A DNA stretch of 64,000 bases, taken from assembly GCF_013408525.1 (NCBI RefSeq), contig NZ_JACBZM010000001.1:992001-1056000 (forward strand), in the 5' to 3' direction. Below, in pieces: positions 56,228-64,000 of this stretch. Every line of letters starts with the position of its first letter. Position 1 is the stretch's first letter. The translations under genes and the position numbers were made by a program. The stretch is from Nocardioides aromaticivorans (GTDB lineage: Bacteria; Actinomycetota; Actinomycetes; Propionibacteriales; Nocardioidaceae). The notes below the pieces were generated by a model. It was not told the origin of the DNA. It ran no database searches and saw nothing but the letters and a program-made list of their open reading frames with translations.

Positions 56228-57265
56228 TCAGGCCCGCCGGAGCACGACGAGCTCGCCGGCCGACTGGATCAGCGGCTCGCCGTACCGGCCGGCGACCTCG
56301 AAGCCGTGCCGGGCGAACGCGTCGACGATGAACTGCGAGGTGACCGGCTCGATCGCGCCACCGGCCCGGCCGGCCTCGGCGCGCCGCTTGCCGGCACGCG
56401 AGTTCAGCGAGACGGCGTAACGCACGCCGCGCGCGGCGACCAGGTCGACGTAATTGCTCACCACGTCGGGCTCCATCTCCTGGAAGGAGAAGGAGTTCAC
56501 GAACACCTCGTAGTCGCTGCGCAGGTCGGGCAGCCGCCAGCTCGGGATGGTGCCGTGGGCGGGCACCTCGAACCCGCCGTCCGGCAGGTCGGCGGGCGTG
56601 AGGACCGGCCGGTCGAGGATCTGGGTGAGGTACCACGCGGTGATCACGACCAGCGGCGGGATGTCGGCGTCGACGTACCGGGCGTCCGGGTCGCGCTGGG
56701 TGACGATCTCGCCGAGCACGCCGAAGCCGCCGCCGATCTCCAGGAAGGAGCGCGGTGGCGCGTCGACGTGCTTGCTCAGCGCGGTGAGGCAGAGCAGGTA
56801 GTTGAGGTAGGGGCGGCTCCAGCCGACGTCGGTGCCGGTGAAGCGGAAGCGCTGGGCGTTGCCGAGCTCGTTCTCGCCGTACGACAGCAGGTCGAAGGGC
56901 CAGCGCTCCTGGTCCCAGGCGAGCTGGACGGCGTGGTAGTCGCGGCGGGCCTCGATGCTGCCGCCGAGGATGGAGCGGATCCGGGCCTCGCTGACCGCCG
57001 GGTTGGCGACCTGTGACGCCTCGATCATCTTCTGCATCGCCTTGCCCGGGTACCCGTCGCCGTAACGCGGGTAGAACCAGCTGCGCGAGGACGGCCACGA
57101 CTTGAAGGTCGGCAGGCCGCGCTTGCGGAGGTCGCCGAGCAGCTGCTCGACGCCCGGGCCCCAGAAGTTCGTGGGGGTGTAGAGCGGGTCGCGCTGCTCG
57201 ATGCCGGCGAGGAGGTCGTCGACCATCCCGCTCCAGTCGGTCAGCTCCGTACTCGTGTCGACCAT
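56228..57265 (-). CDS. Putative sugar O-methyltransferase
   Basis: Product of 345 residues. A helical N-terminal part (SWFYPRYGDGYPGKAM, SILGGSIEARRDYH) precedes a Rossmann methyltransferase core with FLEIGGGFGVLGEIV (SAM loop near residue 175), DADIPPLVVITAWYL and NSFSFQEME. This matches the group of putative sugar O-methyltransferases encoded with NeuB/PseI genes. I infer methylation of the nonulosonic acid or the glycan carrying it. ATG 57265 lies within the 3' end of the acyltransferase gene (25-bp overlap). Confidence 0.78.
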   Translation of the reverse strand: MVDTSTELTDWSGMVDDLLAGIEQRDPLYTPTNFWGPGVEQLLGDLRKRGLPTFKSWPSSRSWFYPRYGDGYPGKAMQKMIEASQVANPAVSEARIRSILGGSIEARRDYHAVQLAWDQERWPFDLLSYGENELGNAQRFRFTGTDVGWSRPYLNYLLCLTALSKHVDAPPRSFLEIGGGFGVLGEIVTQRDPDARYVDADIPPLVVITAWYLTQILDRPVLTPADLPDGGFEVPAHGTIPSWRLPDLRSDYEVFVNSFSFQEMEPDVVSNYVDLVAARGVRYAVSLNSRAGKRRAEAGRAGGAIEPVTSQFIVDAFARHGFEVAGRYGEPLIQSAGELVVLRRA

Positions 57266-58344
57266 CGCGCACTGTCCTTCAGCTTGAGGAACTTGGATTC
57301 GATCAGGTGGTAGGAGAGGGTCGCCACCGCGACGGAGAGCAGCACCTCGACGACGACGCGGGTCCAGACCTGCGAGGTCTCGGCGCCCGGCAGCTGCTGC
57401 TTGACGACGTAGTAGACGGTGTAGTGCCACAGGTAGAGGCCGTAGGAGATCTTGCCGAGCCCGCGCAGCGGCGCCCAGGTGAGCACGGCGTGCACCCAGC
57501 GCGGCCCCTTCCCGTCGCGTACGACGACCAGGATCGCGACCGCGGAGGCGAGCGTGGTCGCGGGCACCATCAGCCCGTAGACCCACACGCCCTTGTCCTG
57601 CCCGCACAGCGAGACCAGCACGGCGAGCGAGGCGGCGAAGGCCAGCCCGCCGAGGAAGCGCCAGCCGCGCCAGGCGACGACGACGGCGAGCAGGCAGCCG
57701 ACGAGCAGCGAGAACGACACGACGAGGGGGTCGTTGTGCAGCCGCTGGAGGCTGGCGCCGGTGTCGATCAGCCAGTAGCGGTAGGCGAGCGACAGCCCGA
57801 TCATCGCGACCAGCGCGAGCGCCAGTCCGCGCCGGCTGAGGCGCAGCACGCTGAGCAGCCCGATCAGCAGGGCCGGCCAGACGAGGTAGAACTGCTCCTC
57901 CATGGCCAGCGACCAGGTGTGCGGCGTGAGGGTGACGTACTCGCCGAGGGTGCGCACGATGTTGGTGACGTAGAGGCCCGCCCAGAGCACCTGCTCCAGC
58001 CGCTCGTCGTACCGGATCGCGACGACGGCCGTGACGATGACGTAGAGCACCATCGCCGGCATCAGCCGCAGCGCGCGGCGGATGTAGAAGCGTGAGAGCG
58101 AGATGTCGTCGCGGGTGTCCCACTCCTCCAGCAGCAGCCGGGTGATCAGGAAGCCGGACAGCACGAAGAAGACCGTGACGCCCACGGTGCCGGCGGTGCC
58201 GCTGTGGGGCAGCGCGGTGTGGTTGAAGAGGACCATCGCCACCGCGATGGCGCGCAGGCCGTCGAGCGCCGGGCGCTGGCCGAGGCGGTAGCCGTCGGCG
58301 GTGACCGCGGCCGGACGGGTGGCGGTGGCGGTCTGCTCAGCCAT
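57241..58344 (-). CDS. OafA/YrhL-type membrane acyltransferase
   Basis: Product of 367 residues of acyltransferase family 3 with about ten helices: RPALDGLRAIAVAMVLFNH (catalytic-type His42 region), VFFVLSGFLITRLLLEEW and a TWSLAMEEQFYLVWP loop near residue 145. Such enzymes O-acetylate surface sugars using cytoplasmic acyl-CoA. It lacks the C-terminal SGNH domain of larger relatives. Overlaps the upstream epimerase gene by 8 bp; likely decorates the pseudaminic-type sugar. Confidence 0.9.
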   Translation of the reverse strand: MAEQTATATRPAAVTADGYRLGQRPALDGLRAIAVAMVLFNHTALPHSGTAGTVGVTVFFVLSGFLITRLLLEEWDTRDDISLSRFYIRRALRLMPAMVLYVIVTAVVAIRYDERLEQVLWAGLYVTNIVRTLGEYVTLTPHTWSLAMEEQFYLVWPALLIGLLSVLRLSRRGLALALVAMIGLSLAYRYWLIDTGASLQRLHNDPLVVSFSLLVGCLLAVVVAWRGWRFLGGLAFAASLAVLVSLCGQDKGVWVYGLMVPATTLASAVAILVVVRDGKGPRWVHAVLTWAPLRGLGKISYGLYLWHYTVYYVVKQQLPGAETSQVWTRVVVEVLLSVAVATLSYHLIESKFLKLKDSARWSTRVRS

Positions 58345-59224
58345 GGCCGACCCGCTCCCGCACCATCGCGGAGAGCCCGTACGACGCCGTCCAGCCCAGC
58401 AGGTCGCGGGCGCGCGTCGTGTCGAGGCGGTACTCCGAGGTGTCCTCCCGGTCCACCGGCTCGAAGACGACCGCGTCGTCGCCGAGGCCGCACTGGGCGG
58501 CGACCTCGCGGGCCATCTCGGCGACCGAGAAGCCTCCGGTGCCGATGTTGGCGACCAGCGGGCTGGGCAGGCCGGGGCGGGTGGCGGCGAGCTCGAGCGC
58601 CGTCGCCACGTCGCGCACGTCGACGAAGTCGCGGACCACGGCGCCCTTGCCGGACACCGTCAGCGGACCGCCGGCGAGCCCTTGGGCGGCGAGGCGCGGC
58701 AGCGCGCCGCGGCCCCCGTCACCGGGTCCGACGACCTGCGCGATCCGCAGCGCGACCGTGCCGATGCCCGAGGTGCGGGCGTAGAGCGCGAGGACGTCCT
58801 CGCCCATCCGCTTGCTGAGGCCGTAGAAGGTGTCCGGGCCCTCCGGCTCGTCCTCGCGGATCGGCCCGCGCAGGTGGCCGGGGTAGGCCAGCCGGGAGGA
58901 GGCCAGCACGAAGCGGCCGACACCGGCCGCCACGGCCGCGCGGAGGAGCTCCTCGGTCAGCGCCACGTTCGCCGGGAGGTACGACGCCAGCGGGGTCGCG
59001 AGGCTGTCGACGCTCCGGGCCGCGAGGTGGACCACCGCGTCGGCGCCGGCGAGCAGCTCGGCCGGCGCCGGGGCGGGGCTCGCCGTGAGGGCCGGCTCGT
59101 CGAGCCGGCGGAGCAGGCCGTCCTCACCCCGGCCGAGCGGCACGACGTCGTACCCCTGGGCGCGGAGGTGGGTGACGGCGTGGCCCCCGAGGAAGCCACG
59201 CGCGCCGGTGACGACGATCCTCAA
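58337..59224 (-). CDS. NAD-dependent epimerase/dehydratase (extended SDR)
   Basis: Product of 295 residues from TTG 59224, with GAGGG about seven bases upstream; it begins MRIVVTGARGFLGGHAV as usual for the family, so the longer in-frame form is unlikely. Rossmann motif GARGFLGG at residues 8-15, substrate-site SSRLAYPG and catalytic YGLSK (Tyr and Lys) near residue 140, RDFVDVRDVATALELA near residue 200. It is shorter and different from PseB, so it probably makes or modifies another sugar nucleotide of the locus. Coupled to its neighbours on both sides. Confidence 0.85.
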   Translation of the reverse strand: MRIVVTGARGFLGGHAVTHLRAQGYDVVPLGRGEDGLLRRLDEPALTASPAPAPAELLAGADAVVHLAARSVDSLATPLASYLPANVALTEELLRAAVAAGVGRFVLASSRLAYPGHLRGPIREDEPEGPDTFYGLSKRMGEDVLALYARTSGIGTVALRIAQVVGPGDGGRGALPRLAAQGLAGGPLTVSGKGAVVRDFVDVRDVATALELAATRPGLPSPLVANIGTGGFSVAEMAREVAAQCGLGDDAVVFEPVDREDTSEYRLDTTRARDLLGWTASYGLSAMVRERVGHG

Positions 59225-59234
59225 GCGCGGGCCC

Positions 59235-60359
59235 TCAATCGTTGTCGCGCGTGATCGCGTAGCCGAGCCGCGCGACCGTGCCGTTGACGTCGCGGGCGAG
59301 CTCACCCGGCTCGGTGTGGAACTCCTCGAAGACCACCTCGCCGAGGTCGGCGAAGCTGTGGTCGGCCGGCTCGAAGGGGATCTTCGGGTCGGTCAGGTGG
59401 AAGCGCAGCGTGTGGTGCACGCCGGTCGGCAGCTCGGGGTCGCCGGGCCACTCGCCACCGGACAGCACGTCGAAGACGGTCATCATCAGGTCGAAGCCGG
59501 TGTGCACCTCGATCAGGCGCCACAGGTGGCAGCCGTCGAGGCGCGGCGCGACCTCCACGATCCGGGGACCGTCGCTGGTGAGGATCATCTGGAAGTACAG
59601 CGGTCCGTTGGTCACGCCGAGGGCGGCCACGAAGGCGTCGATGAGGCCCTTGACCTGGGCGGAGGTGACGTCGTCGAGCTCACGCGAGGGCATCGTGTGG
59701 CTGCTGGGGATCCCGGTCAGCGGCCCCTCCCAGACGTGCCGGTCGGAGGCGAGCAGCAGGTGGGCGACGCCGTCGACGACGAAGACGTGGACGGAGAACT
59801 CGGGGCCCTCGAGCAGCTGCTCGATGACCGCCGCGCCGTTGCGCGACGACGCGAGCGCGGCGGGCAGGGCGGCGACGGCCTCGTCGTGGTCCTGGACGAT
59901 GGTGATGCCGCGCTGGCCCTGGTTGTCGACCGGCTTGACGATCGCCGGGTAGGCGACGAAGCCGGTGAGGTCGGCGGCGGTGCGCACGACCTGGTGCGGC
60001 ACCGGGCTGAGGCCGTTCTTGGTGAGGAAGCCCCGCAGGAGGTCCTTGCGGTGGAGCGTCTCGGTGACGGCCGGCGAGTGGAACAGCGGCAGGCCGAGCT
60101 GCTCGCTGACCGCGGCGACGGTCGGCATCGCGATGTCGGAGCCGACGGAGTAGACGACGTCGACGGCCAGCTCCTTCGCGAGCGCGGCGACACCGGCGGG
60201 GTCGAGGATGTCGACGACGAAGAACTCGTCGGCGGCCGCGACGCCGGCGCCCTCGCGGACGTGTCCGCACGCGTAGACCCGCCACCCGGCAGCGCGGAGC
60301 CGGTGCATGGCGTCCGCCTGTCCCGGCAGCGCTCCGAGAATGAGCGCGGAGCGCGGCAT
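59235..60359 (-). CDS. ATP-grasp enzyme of the nonulosonic acid locus
   Basis: Product of 374 residues from ATG 60359, GAGGGAG four bases upstream; ATG 60386 (nine codons earlier, overlapping the pseG stop as ATGA) is a good alternative. Pre-ATP-grasp fold with LILGALPGQADAMHRLRAAG, DILDPAGVAALAKELAVDVVYSVGSD, then the ATP-grasp core AIVKPVDNQGQRGI, AVIEQLLEGPEFSV and metal site RIVEVAPRLDGCHL. It resembles carbamoyl-phosphate/BtrJ/PylC-like ligases. In a sugar locus it may attach an amino acid or other acid to an amino sugar; that is inference. Confidence 0.82.
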   Translation of the reverse strand: MPRSALILGALPGQADAMHRLRAAGWRVYACGHVREGAGVAAADEFFVVDILDPAGVAALAKELAVDVVYSVGSDIAMPTVAAVSEQLGLPLFHSPAVTETLHRKDLLRGFLTKNGLSPVPHQVVRTAADLTGFVAYPAIVKPVDNQGQRGITIVQDHDEAVAALPAALASSRNGAAVIEQLLEGPEFSVHVFVVDGVAHLLLASDRHVWEGPLTGIPSSHTMPSRELDDVTSAQVKGLIDAFVAALGVTNGPLYFQMILTSDGPRIVEVAPRLDGCHLWRLIEVHTGFDLMMTVFDVLSGGEWPGDPELPTGVHHTLRFHLTDPKIPFEPADHSFADLGEVVFEEFHTEPGELARDVNGTVARLGYAITRDND

Positions 60360-60382
60360 CCTGCTCCCTCGTTCCTGATCCG

Positions 60383-61771
60383 TCATCGCCCGCCCTGTCC
60401 CGGAACGAGCGCTGCGAGCCGTGTCGGCTCTCCTTCGCTGCACGGCCACACTAACCGATCGAGGACGTCGTCCATGATCCCGGCGGCACGTTTGTCGAGT
60501 ATATCGATATGGTTTATCGAGTCCACATCGGGGCCGTCCCGGGTGACCCGGAGACAGGCCGAGGGCACGCCGTCGACCTCGACCACGACCACCACCACGT
60601 CCGGAACGACGAGATCCGACGCGAATCGGTTCCCTGCTGCGACCCACCCCGCCGGGTCGTCGCCGCGCGCGACGGCGACCGGCGCGTCCTCCGGCCCCGC
60701 GAGTCGGAGCCGCAGCCCGTCGTCGGGACCGGTCGGACGCGTGGGGAGCACGGCGTGGGCGACCCGCGCGGCGCCGTACCCGTCGACGAGCGGGGGCGGG
60801 AGGGGCAGTGCACCCTCCGCGGCCCGGTCGAGCAGGGCGCGGTAGCCGTCGACGCCGACCTCGCCGACGAGACCTGCCCAGGTCGTCAGGCCCGCCTCCG
60901 CGAGCGCCCGGGTCACGCCGGACTGGTGCGGTGCGGTCGTCGTGACGATCGCCGGCACCTGCAGGCAGATCCGCTCCCAGGTCGCGGTGCCGCTCGCCCC
61001 GATGGCGAGGTCGGCGCGCTGCAGGCTCGGCGCCAGCGAGCGCAGCGCGACGTGCAGCTCCGCCCCCGGTACGTCGGCCACCAGGTCCTCGAGGCCGGGC
61101 GCGAGCGCCGCGCGCGAGCCCACGACCACCTCGACCCGCTCGAACGCCGGGCGGCCGCGCAGCGCCTCCAGGACGGTCCGGGTCTCCCCCGCCGGGTCGG
61201 TGCCGCCGAAGGACACCAGCAGGCGTCGCGGCGGCACGGCGGCCGGGGACGACTCCTTCCGGAGCTCGGCGTAGGCCGGGTGCAGCAGGGCGTAGCGCGG
61301 ACCGAGCAGCAGCTCGCAGCCGTCGGGCACGGTGCCGTCGTAGCGGCCGGCGCTGCCGGCGCCGTACCAGTTGTGGTCGACGAGCAGGTCCACCTCGCGA
61401 CGCCGCCCGGCGAGGTCGTCGACCGCGACGACCCGGTCCGCGATGCGGCGTACCTCCGCCTCCCAGACGTGGTCGAGGCCGTAGTGGTCGACGACGACCA
61501 CGTCGACCGCTCCCCCGGCGCGCTCGATGGTCGCCCGGGCGTCGGCGAGCTGGGCGGCGACCGGCCACGGGCGTCCGGTGGCGTCGGCCTGCTCGGGCAC
61601 GGTGAGGTTGCGGTGCCCGGCCGCCGTGATCCTCGGGTCGTCGCCGGTGGTCACCACGACGACCTCGGCGCCGCGGGCGGCCAACAGGTCGGCGAGCGCG
61701 AGCTGGCGGACCAGGTGGCCGCTGCCGATGCGGGGGCCGGCATCGGCACGGACCAGGACGACCGGTGCCAC
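60383..61771 (-). CDS. pseG: PseG-like UDP-sugar hydrolase with extra C-terminal domain
   Basis: Product of 462 residues from GTG 61771, five bases past the pseF stop. Residues 1-345 match PseG, which removes UDP from the altrose precursor: RADAGPRIGSGHLVRQLALAD with the catalytic-type His, VVDHYGLD, VDLLVDHN, VSFGGTDPAGET and IGASGTATWE. PseG is normally about 330-360 residues; here about 110 residues follow, with LRLRLAGPEDAPVA and VEVDGVPSACLRV that look like part of a GNAT fold. Codons near 60475-60520 (NHIDIL) are unusually AT-rich, including ATA. The stop is next to the ATP-grasp start. Confidence 0.85.
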   Translation of the reverse strand: MAPVVLVRADAGPRIGSGHLVRQLALADLLAARGAEVVVVTTGDDPRITAAGHRNLTVPEQADATGRPWPVAAQLADARATIERAGGAVDVVVVDHYGLDHVWEAEVRRIADRVVAVDDLAGRRREVDLLVDHNWYGAGSAGRYDGTVPDGCELLLGPRYALLHPAYAELRKESSPAAVPPRRLLVSFGGTDPAGETRTVLEALRGRPAFERVEVVVGSRAALAPGLEDLVADVPGAELHVALRSLAPSLQRADLAIGASGTATWERICLQVPAIVTTTAPHQSGVTRALAEAGLTTWAGLVGEVGVDGYRALLDRAAEGALPLPPPLVDGYGAARVAHAVLPTRPTGPDDGLRLRLAGPEDAPVAVARGDDPAGWVAAGNRFASDLVVPDVVVVVVEVDGVPSACLRVTRDGPDVDSINHIDILDKRAAGIMDDVLDRLVWPCSEGEPTRLAALVPGQGGR

Positions 61772-61776
61772 GAGCG

Positions 61777-62499
61777 TCAGTCCTCGGACTCCGCGAGCCG
61801 GTGGATCAGCTCGGCGCGCTCCCAGTCCTCGGGGGTGTCGATGTCCTGGACCCGCCAGTGCGGCAGCACATGGGGCACCGTGCGCGCGGCGAGCACCGAG
61901 GGCCCGGTCAGCCAGGCGTCCACCGTGCCCCAGTAGAACTGCCCGGCGTCGTGGTAGGCCTCGACCAGGTCCTGGCTGCGGGTGAGCGCGAACTCCGGCC
62001 AGAGCATGTGCATCCAGCCGTCCTCCCCGACCGCCAGGGCGCGCTGCACCGGCGCCGCGTACGACGCCGCGGACATCACGAACTGCGCGCCGGACGACCT
62101 CAGCCTCTCCCGACCCGCGGCCAGGTCGTCGCCGCTGACGAACACCGCCGCGGGGTAGACCACGCACAGCTCGTCCACCGCCTGGCCGGCAGCCGTGAGC
62201 TCGCGGATCGCGTGCTGGATGACCGGCCGGGTGCCGGTGTGGTCGTCGGACAGCTCGGCCGGCCGGCGGAAGGGCACGTCGGCGCCCGCGGCCTCGGCGA
62301 TCGCGGCGATCTCGTCGTCGTCGGTCGAGACCACCACCCGGTCGAAGATCCCGCTCTCGACCAGGGTGCCCACGACCCGGGTCAGCAGCGGGACGCCGCG
62401 GAACGGCTTGACGTTCTTGCGCGGGATCCGCTTGCTGCCACCGCGGGCCGGGACCAGGGCGACCACGCCCGCGTCGGGGCTCGGCTGGGGGTCGGACAC
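61777..62499 (-). CDS. pseF: Pseudaminic acid cytidylyltransferase
   Basis: Activates the nonulosonic acid with CTP. Product of 240 residues from GTG 62499: ALVPARGGSKRIPRKNVKPF (nucleotide loop), RVVVSTDDDEIAAIAEAAGADVPFRRP (split family block) and LSDDHTGT, FVSGDDL, QFYWGTVDAWL and DIDTPEDWERAEL. Closest by motif to PseF; a CMP-legionaminate enzyme is the alternative. First gene of the operon. TAGGGT (62507-62512) lies seven bases upstream of the GTG, another leaderless-type start. Confidence 0.92.
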   Translation of the reverse strand: MSDPQPSPDAGVVALVPARGGSKRIPRKNVKPFRGVPLLTRVVGTLVESGIFDRVVVSTDDDEIAAIAEAAGADVPFRRPAELSDDHTGTRPVIQHAIRELTAAGQAVDELCVVYPAAVFVSGDDLAAGRERLRSSGAQFVMSAASYAAPVQRALAVGEDGWMHMLWPEFALTRSQDLVEAYHDAGQFYWGTVDAWLTGPSVLAARTVPHVLPHWRVQDIDTPEDWERAELIHRLAESED

Positions 62500-62586
62500 G
62501 CCCCCGACCCTAGTGGGAGGAGAGTCTGGGTGAATGCTCAACGGCGTCTCAGGGCGCTCACAGGCCCCGTCGCCACAGTAGAGGAC

Positions 62587-63810
62587 ATGACCCAGGTCCT
62601 GCCCCCGTCGCCGTCCTCGCAGCCGCCGACCCCGCCGGCACCGCCGTTCCTCCCGCCGTTCACCGCGCCGCCGACCCCGAACTCCCAGCGGCCCGGTCGA
62701 TCGACGTTCGCGGCCCTCGTGCTGTCCGGTGCGCTGCTGGTCGGGGGCGGGGCCGGGGTCGGCGGGGCGGCGATCTACGACGCCGTCAACGGTCCCGACA
62801 GCTCCGGTGGAGGCGGCTCCGCTCCGCTGCAGGTCGCCGACAACGGCAATCAGCCGGCAGCCTCCGGCAGCGTCGAGGCCGTCGCCTCGAAGGTGCTGCC
62901 CTCCGTCGTCGCCCTCGAGGTCTCGGGGTCCGGCTCGTCGGGGAGCGGCTCGGGCGTCGTGCTGGACGACGACGGGATGATCCTCACCAACGACCACGTC
63001 GTGACCCTCGGCGGCCAGATCTCCGCCCAGCAGGCTGAGGTCACCGCCTCGTTCAGCGACGGCACGAAGGCCAGGGCGACGGTCGTCGGCACCGACCCGC
63101 TGACCGACACCGCGCTGGTCAAGGTCGAGGGGGTCAAGGACCTGACCCCGATCACGATCGGCAAGTCCGGCAACCTCGACGTCGGCGAGCAGGTCGTCGC
63201 GATCGGGTCGCCGTTCGGCCTCGACGCGACCGTCACCAGCGGCATCGTCAGCGCCCTCGACCGCCCGGTCGAGGTGGCGCGCGACCAGGACGGCAACGTG
63301 ACGGCCTACCCGGCCATCCAGACCGACGCCGCCATCAACCCCGGCAACAGCGGCGGTCCGCTCGTCAACATGGACGGCCAGCTCGTCGGCATCAACGCGT
63401 CCATCCGCTCGACGTCCTCCGGCGCCGGTGCCGAGTCGGGCTCGATCGGGCTCGGCTTCGCGATCCCCATCGACGAGGTGCTGCCGATCATCGAGCAGCT
63501 GCGCGCGGGCGACACCCCGACCCACGCCCGGCTCGGGATCCAGGTCTCCGACGTCGCCGGGCGTGCCGGGTCGAGCGACACCACGCTCACCGGTGCTCGG
63601 ATCGAGGAGCTCGAGAAGGGCTCGGCCGCGGCCAAGGCCGGTCTGGAGTCCGGTGACGTGATCACCGCGATCGACGACCACCGCATCGACGACACCGAGG
63701 CGCTCATCGCCACGGTCCGGTCCTACCGCCCCGGCGACACCGTCAAGGTGACCTACCTCCGCAACGGCAAGGAGGACACGACCGAGCTCGAGCTCGGCTC
63801 GGACGGCTGA
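62587..63810 (+). CDS. HtrA/DegP-like membrane-anchored serine protease with PDZ domain
   Basis: Product of 407 residues. A Pro-rich cytoplasmic segment (1-35), one membrane helix (about 40-63), a Gly/Ser linker, then a trypsin-like domain with triad H137 (ILTNDHVV), D174 (TDTALV) and S255 (GNSGGPL). A PDZ domain (about 310-405) contains AGLESGDVITAIDDHRID. It should act outside the membrane in protein quality control, like PepD/HtrB of mycobacteria. Start ATG 62587, GAGG two bases upstream; TAGAGG there may also be a -10. A longer frame upstream overlaps pseF. Confidence 0.93.
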   Translation: MTQVLPPSPSSQPPTPPAPPFLPPFTAPPTPNSQRPGRSTFAALVLSGALLVGGGAGVGGAAIYDAVNGPDSSGGGGSAPLQVADNGNQPAASGSVEAVASKVLPSVVALEVSGSGSSGSGSGVVLDDDGMILTNDHVVTLGGQISAQQAEVTASFSDGTKARATVVGTDPLTDTALVKVEGVKDLTPITIGKSGNLDVGEQVVAIGSPFGLDATVTSGIVSALDRPVEVARDQDGNVTAYPAIQTDAAINPGNSGGPLVNMDGQLVGINASIRSTSSGAGAESGSIGLGFAIPIDEVLPIIEQLRAGDTPTHARLGIQVSDVAGRAGSSDTTLTGARIEELEKGSAAAKAGLESGDVITAIDDHRIDDTEALIATVRSYRPGDTVKVTYLRNGKEDTTELELGSDG

Positions 63811-63822
63811 TCCACGGCTCCG

Positions 63823-64000
63823 TCAGGAGCCGCCGCCACCGGCCTTGCGGCGGTGCATCTTCGGGGCACCGCCGACGACCTCGGAGCCGTGCGCCTTCTC
63901 GCGGACCGGCCCGTCCTCGTGGACGCCCTTCTCCTTGCGGTTCTTGCGGTCGAGGGCCTCGCGCATCCTGGCCTTCAGGTCCTCGTTCGCTTCGTTCGCA
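63823..64000 (-). CDS. DUF5302-type small basic protein (5' end cut by window edge)
   Basis: The 59 codons present end in TGA 63825-63823. They contain NEDLKARMREALDRKN, a basic/acidic alternating region with an AHG motif and a C-terminal KMHRRKAGGGGS. The DLK-REALDRKN plus AHG...RRK pattern matches the small actinobacterial DUF5302 family of unknown function. The start codon lies beyond the window. Converges on the protease gene with 12 bp between. Confidence 0.7.
   Translation of the reverse strand, partial: ANEANEDLKARMREALDRKNRKEKGVHEDGPVREKAHGSEVVGGAPKMHRRKAGGGGS

Noticed and set aside
58337..59224. PseB (UDP-GlcNAc 4,6-dehydratase) for the epimerase gene
   Set aside because: At 295 residues with a generic SDR motif set it lacks the length and wording expected of PseB.

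Overview
The window is chromosomal DNA of a very GC-rich actinobacterium, most like Nocardioides or a relative (my inference). The grounds are strong G/C at third codon positions, mycothiol-type formaldehyde detoxification, a groES-groEL1 locus with a histidine-rich GroEL tail behind tandem CIRCE boxes, several DNA-level -10 motifs (TANNNT) placed 6-8 nt before a start codon as in leaderless actinobacterial genes, and dispersed GGTGGTCGAGG...GAGACC hairpin repeats. Most of the first 36 kb reads right to left. It follows a backbone known from mycobacteria (groEL1-groES ... tsaD-rimI-tsaB-tsaE-alr-nnr-acpS-glmS ... glmM-rpsI-rplM), interrupted by accessory inserts.

Region by region: 1-3.3 kb cytochrome bd oxidase (cydAB, with an exact Crp-type box at cydA) and a membrane protein; 3.4-6.6 kb an ACT-GNAT protein and groEL1/groES; 6.8-12.6 kb an MMPL transporter, a THUMP-like methyltransferase, an MBL hydrolase plus S-(hydroxymethyl)mycothiol dehydrogenase pair and a lipoprotein; 12.7-14.5 kb a translationally coupled pair of helical, type VII-like secreted proteins; 14.6-16.8 kb tsaD-rimI-tsaB; 16.8-20.8 kb four paralogous secreted GH16 glycoside hydrolases that separate tsaB from tsaE; 21-27.8 kb a GNAT-TsaE fusion, alpha/beta hydrolase, alr, nnr, acpS and glmS, all tightly coupled; 27.9-30.5 kb coaA, a repeat-filled spacer and a DUF222/HNH nuclease; 30.6-34.1 kb a serine/threonine kinase coupled to a cysteine-motif protein, and a membrane-anchored protein cut by an in-frame amber codon; 34.2-36.6 kb glmM, rpsI, rplM; 36.9-39.4 kb citrate synthase and a FAD monooxygenase.

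The most distinctive block is 39.4-45.7 kb: an ATP-grasp protein, an M1 metallopeptidase and a Pls/PosA-type single-module peptide synthetase (A and T domains, membrane segments, hexapeptide-rich C-terminus). A hand-read specificity code close to a lysine code, next to an M1 peptidase, makes a poly-lysine-like cationic homopolymer or isopeptide system a testable idea. It is followed by a divergent acyl-CoA synthetase, a REP-like inverted repeat pair and a taurine/sulfonate-type ABC transporter.

The right end (50.3-62.5 kb) is a surface glycan region: a TPR plus GT-B-like protein, NfeD and flotillin, then a compact right-to-left operon (pseF, pseG-like with an extra C-terminal domain, ATP-grasp, SDR epimerase, OafA-type acyltransferase, sugar O-methyltransferase-like protein, pseI) that would make and decorate a CMP-activated pseudaminic-type nonulosonic acid; pseB and pseC are not in the window. 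An HtrA-like protease and the 3' part of a DUF5302 gene close the window. I see no tRNA, rRNA, CRISPR array, integrase or insertion sequence.
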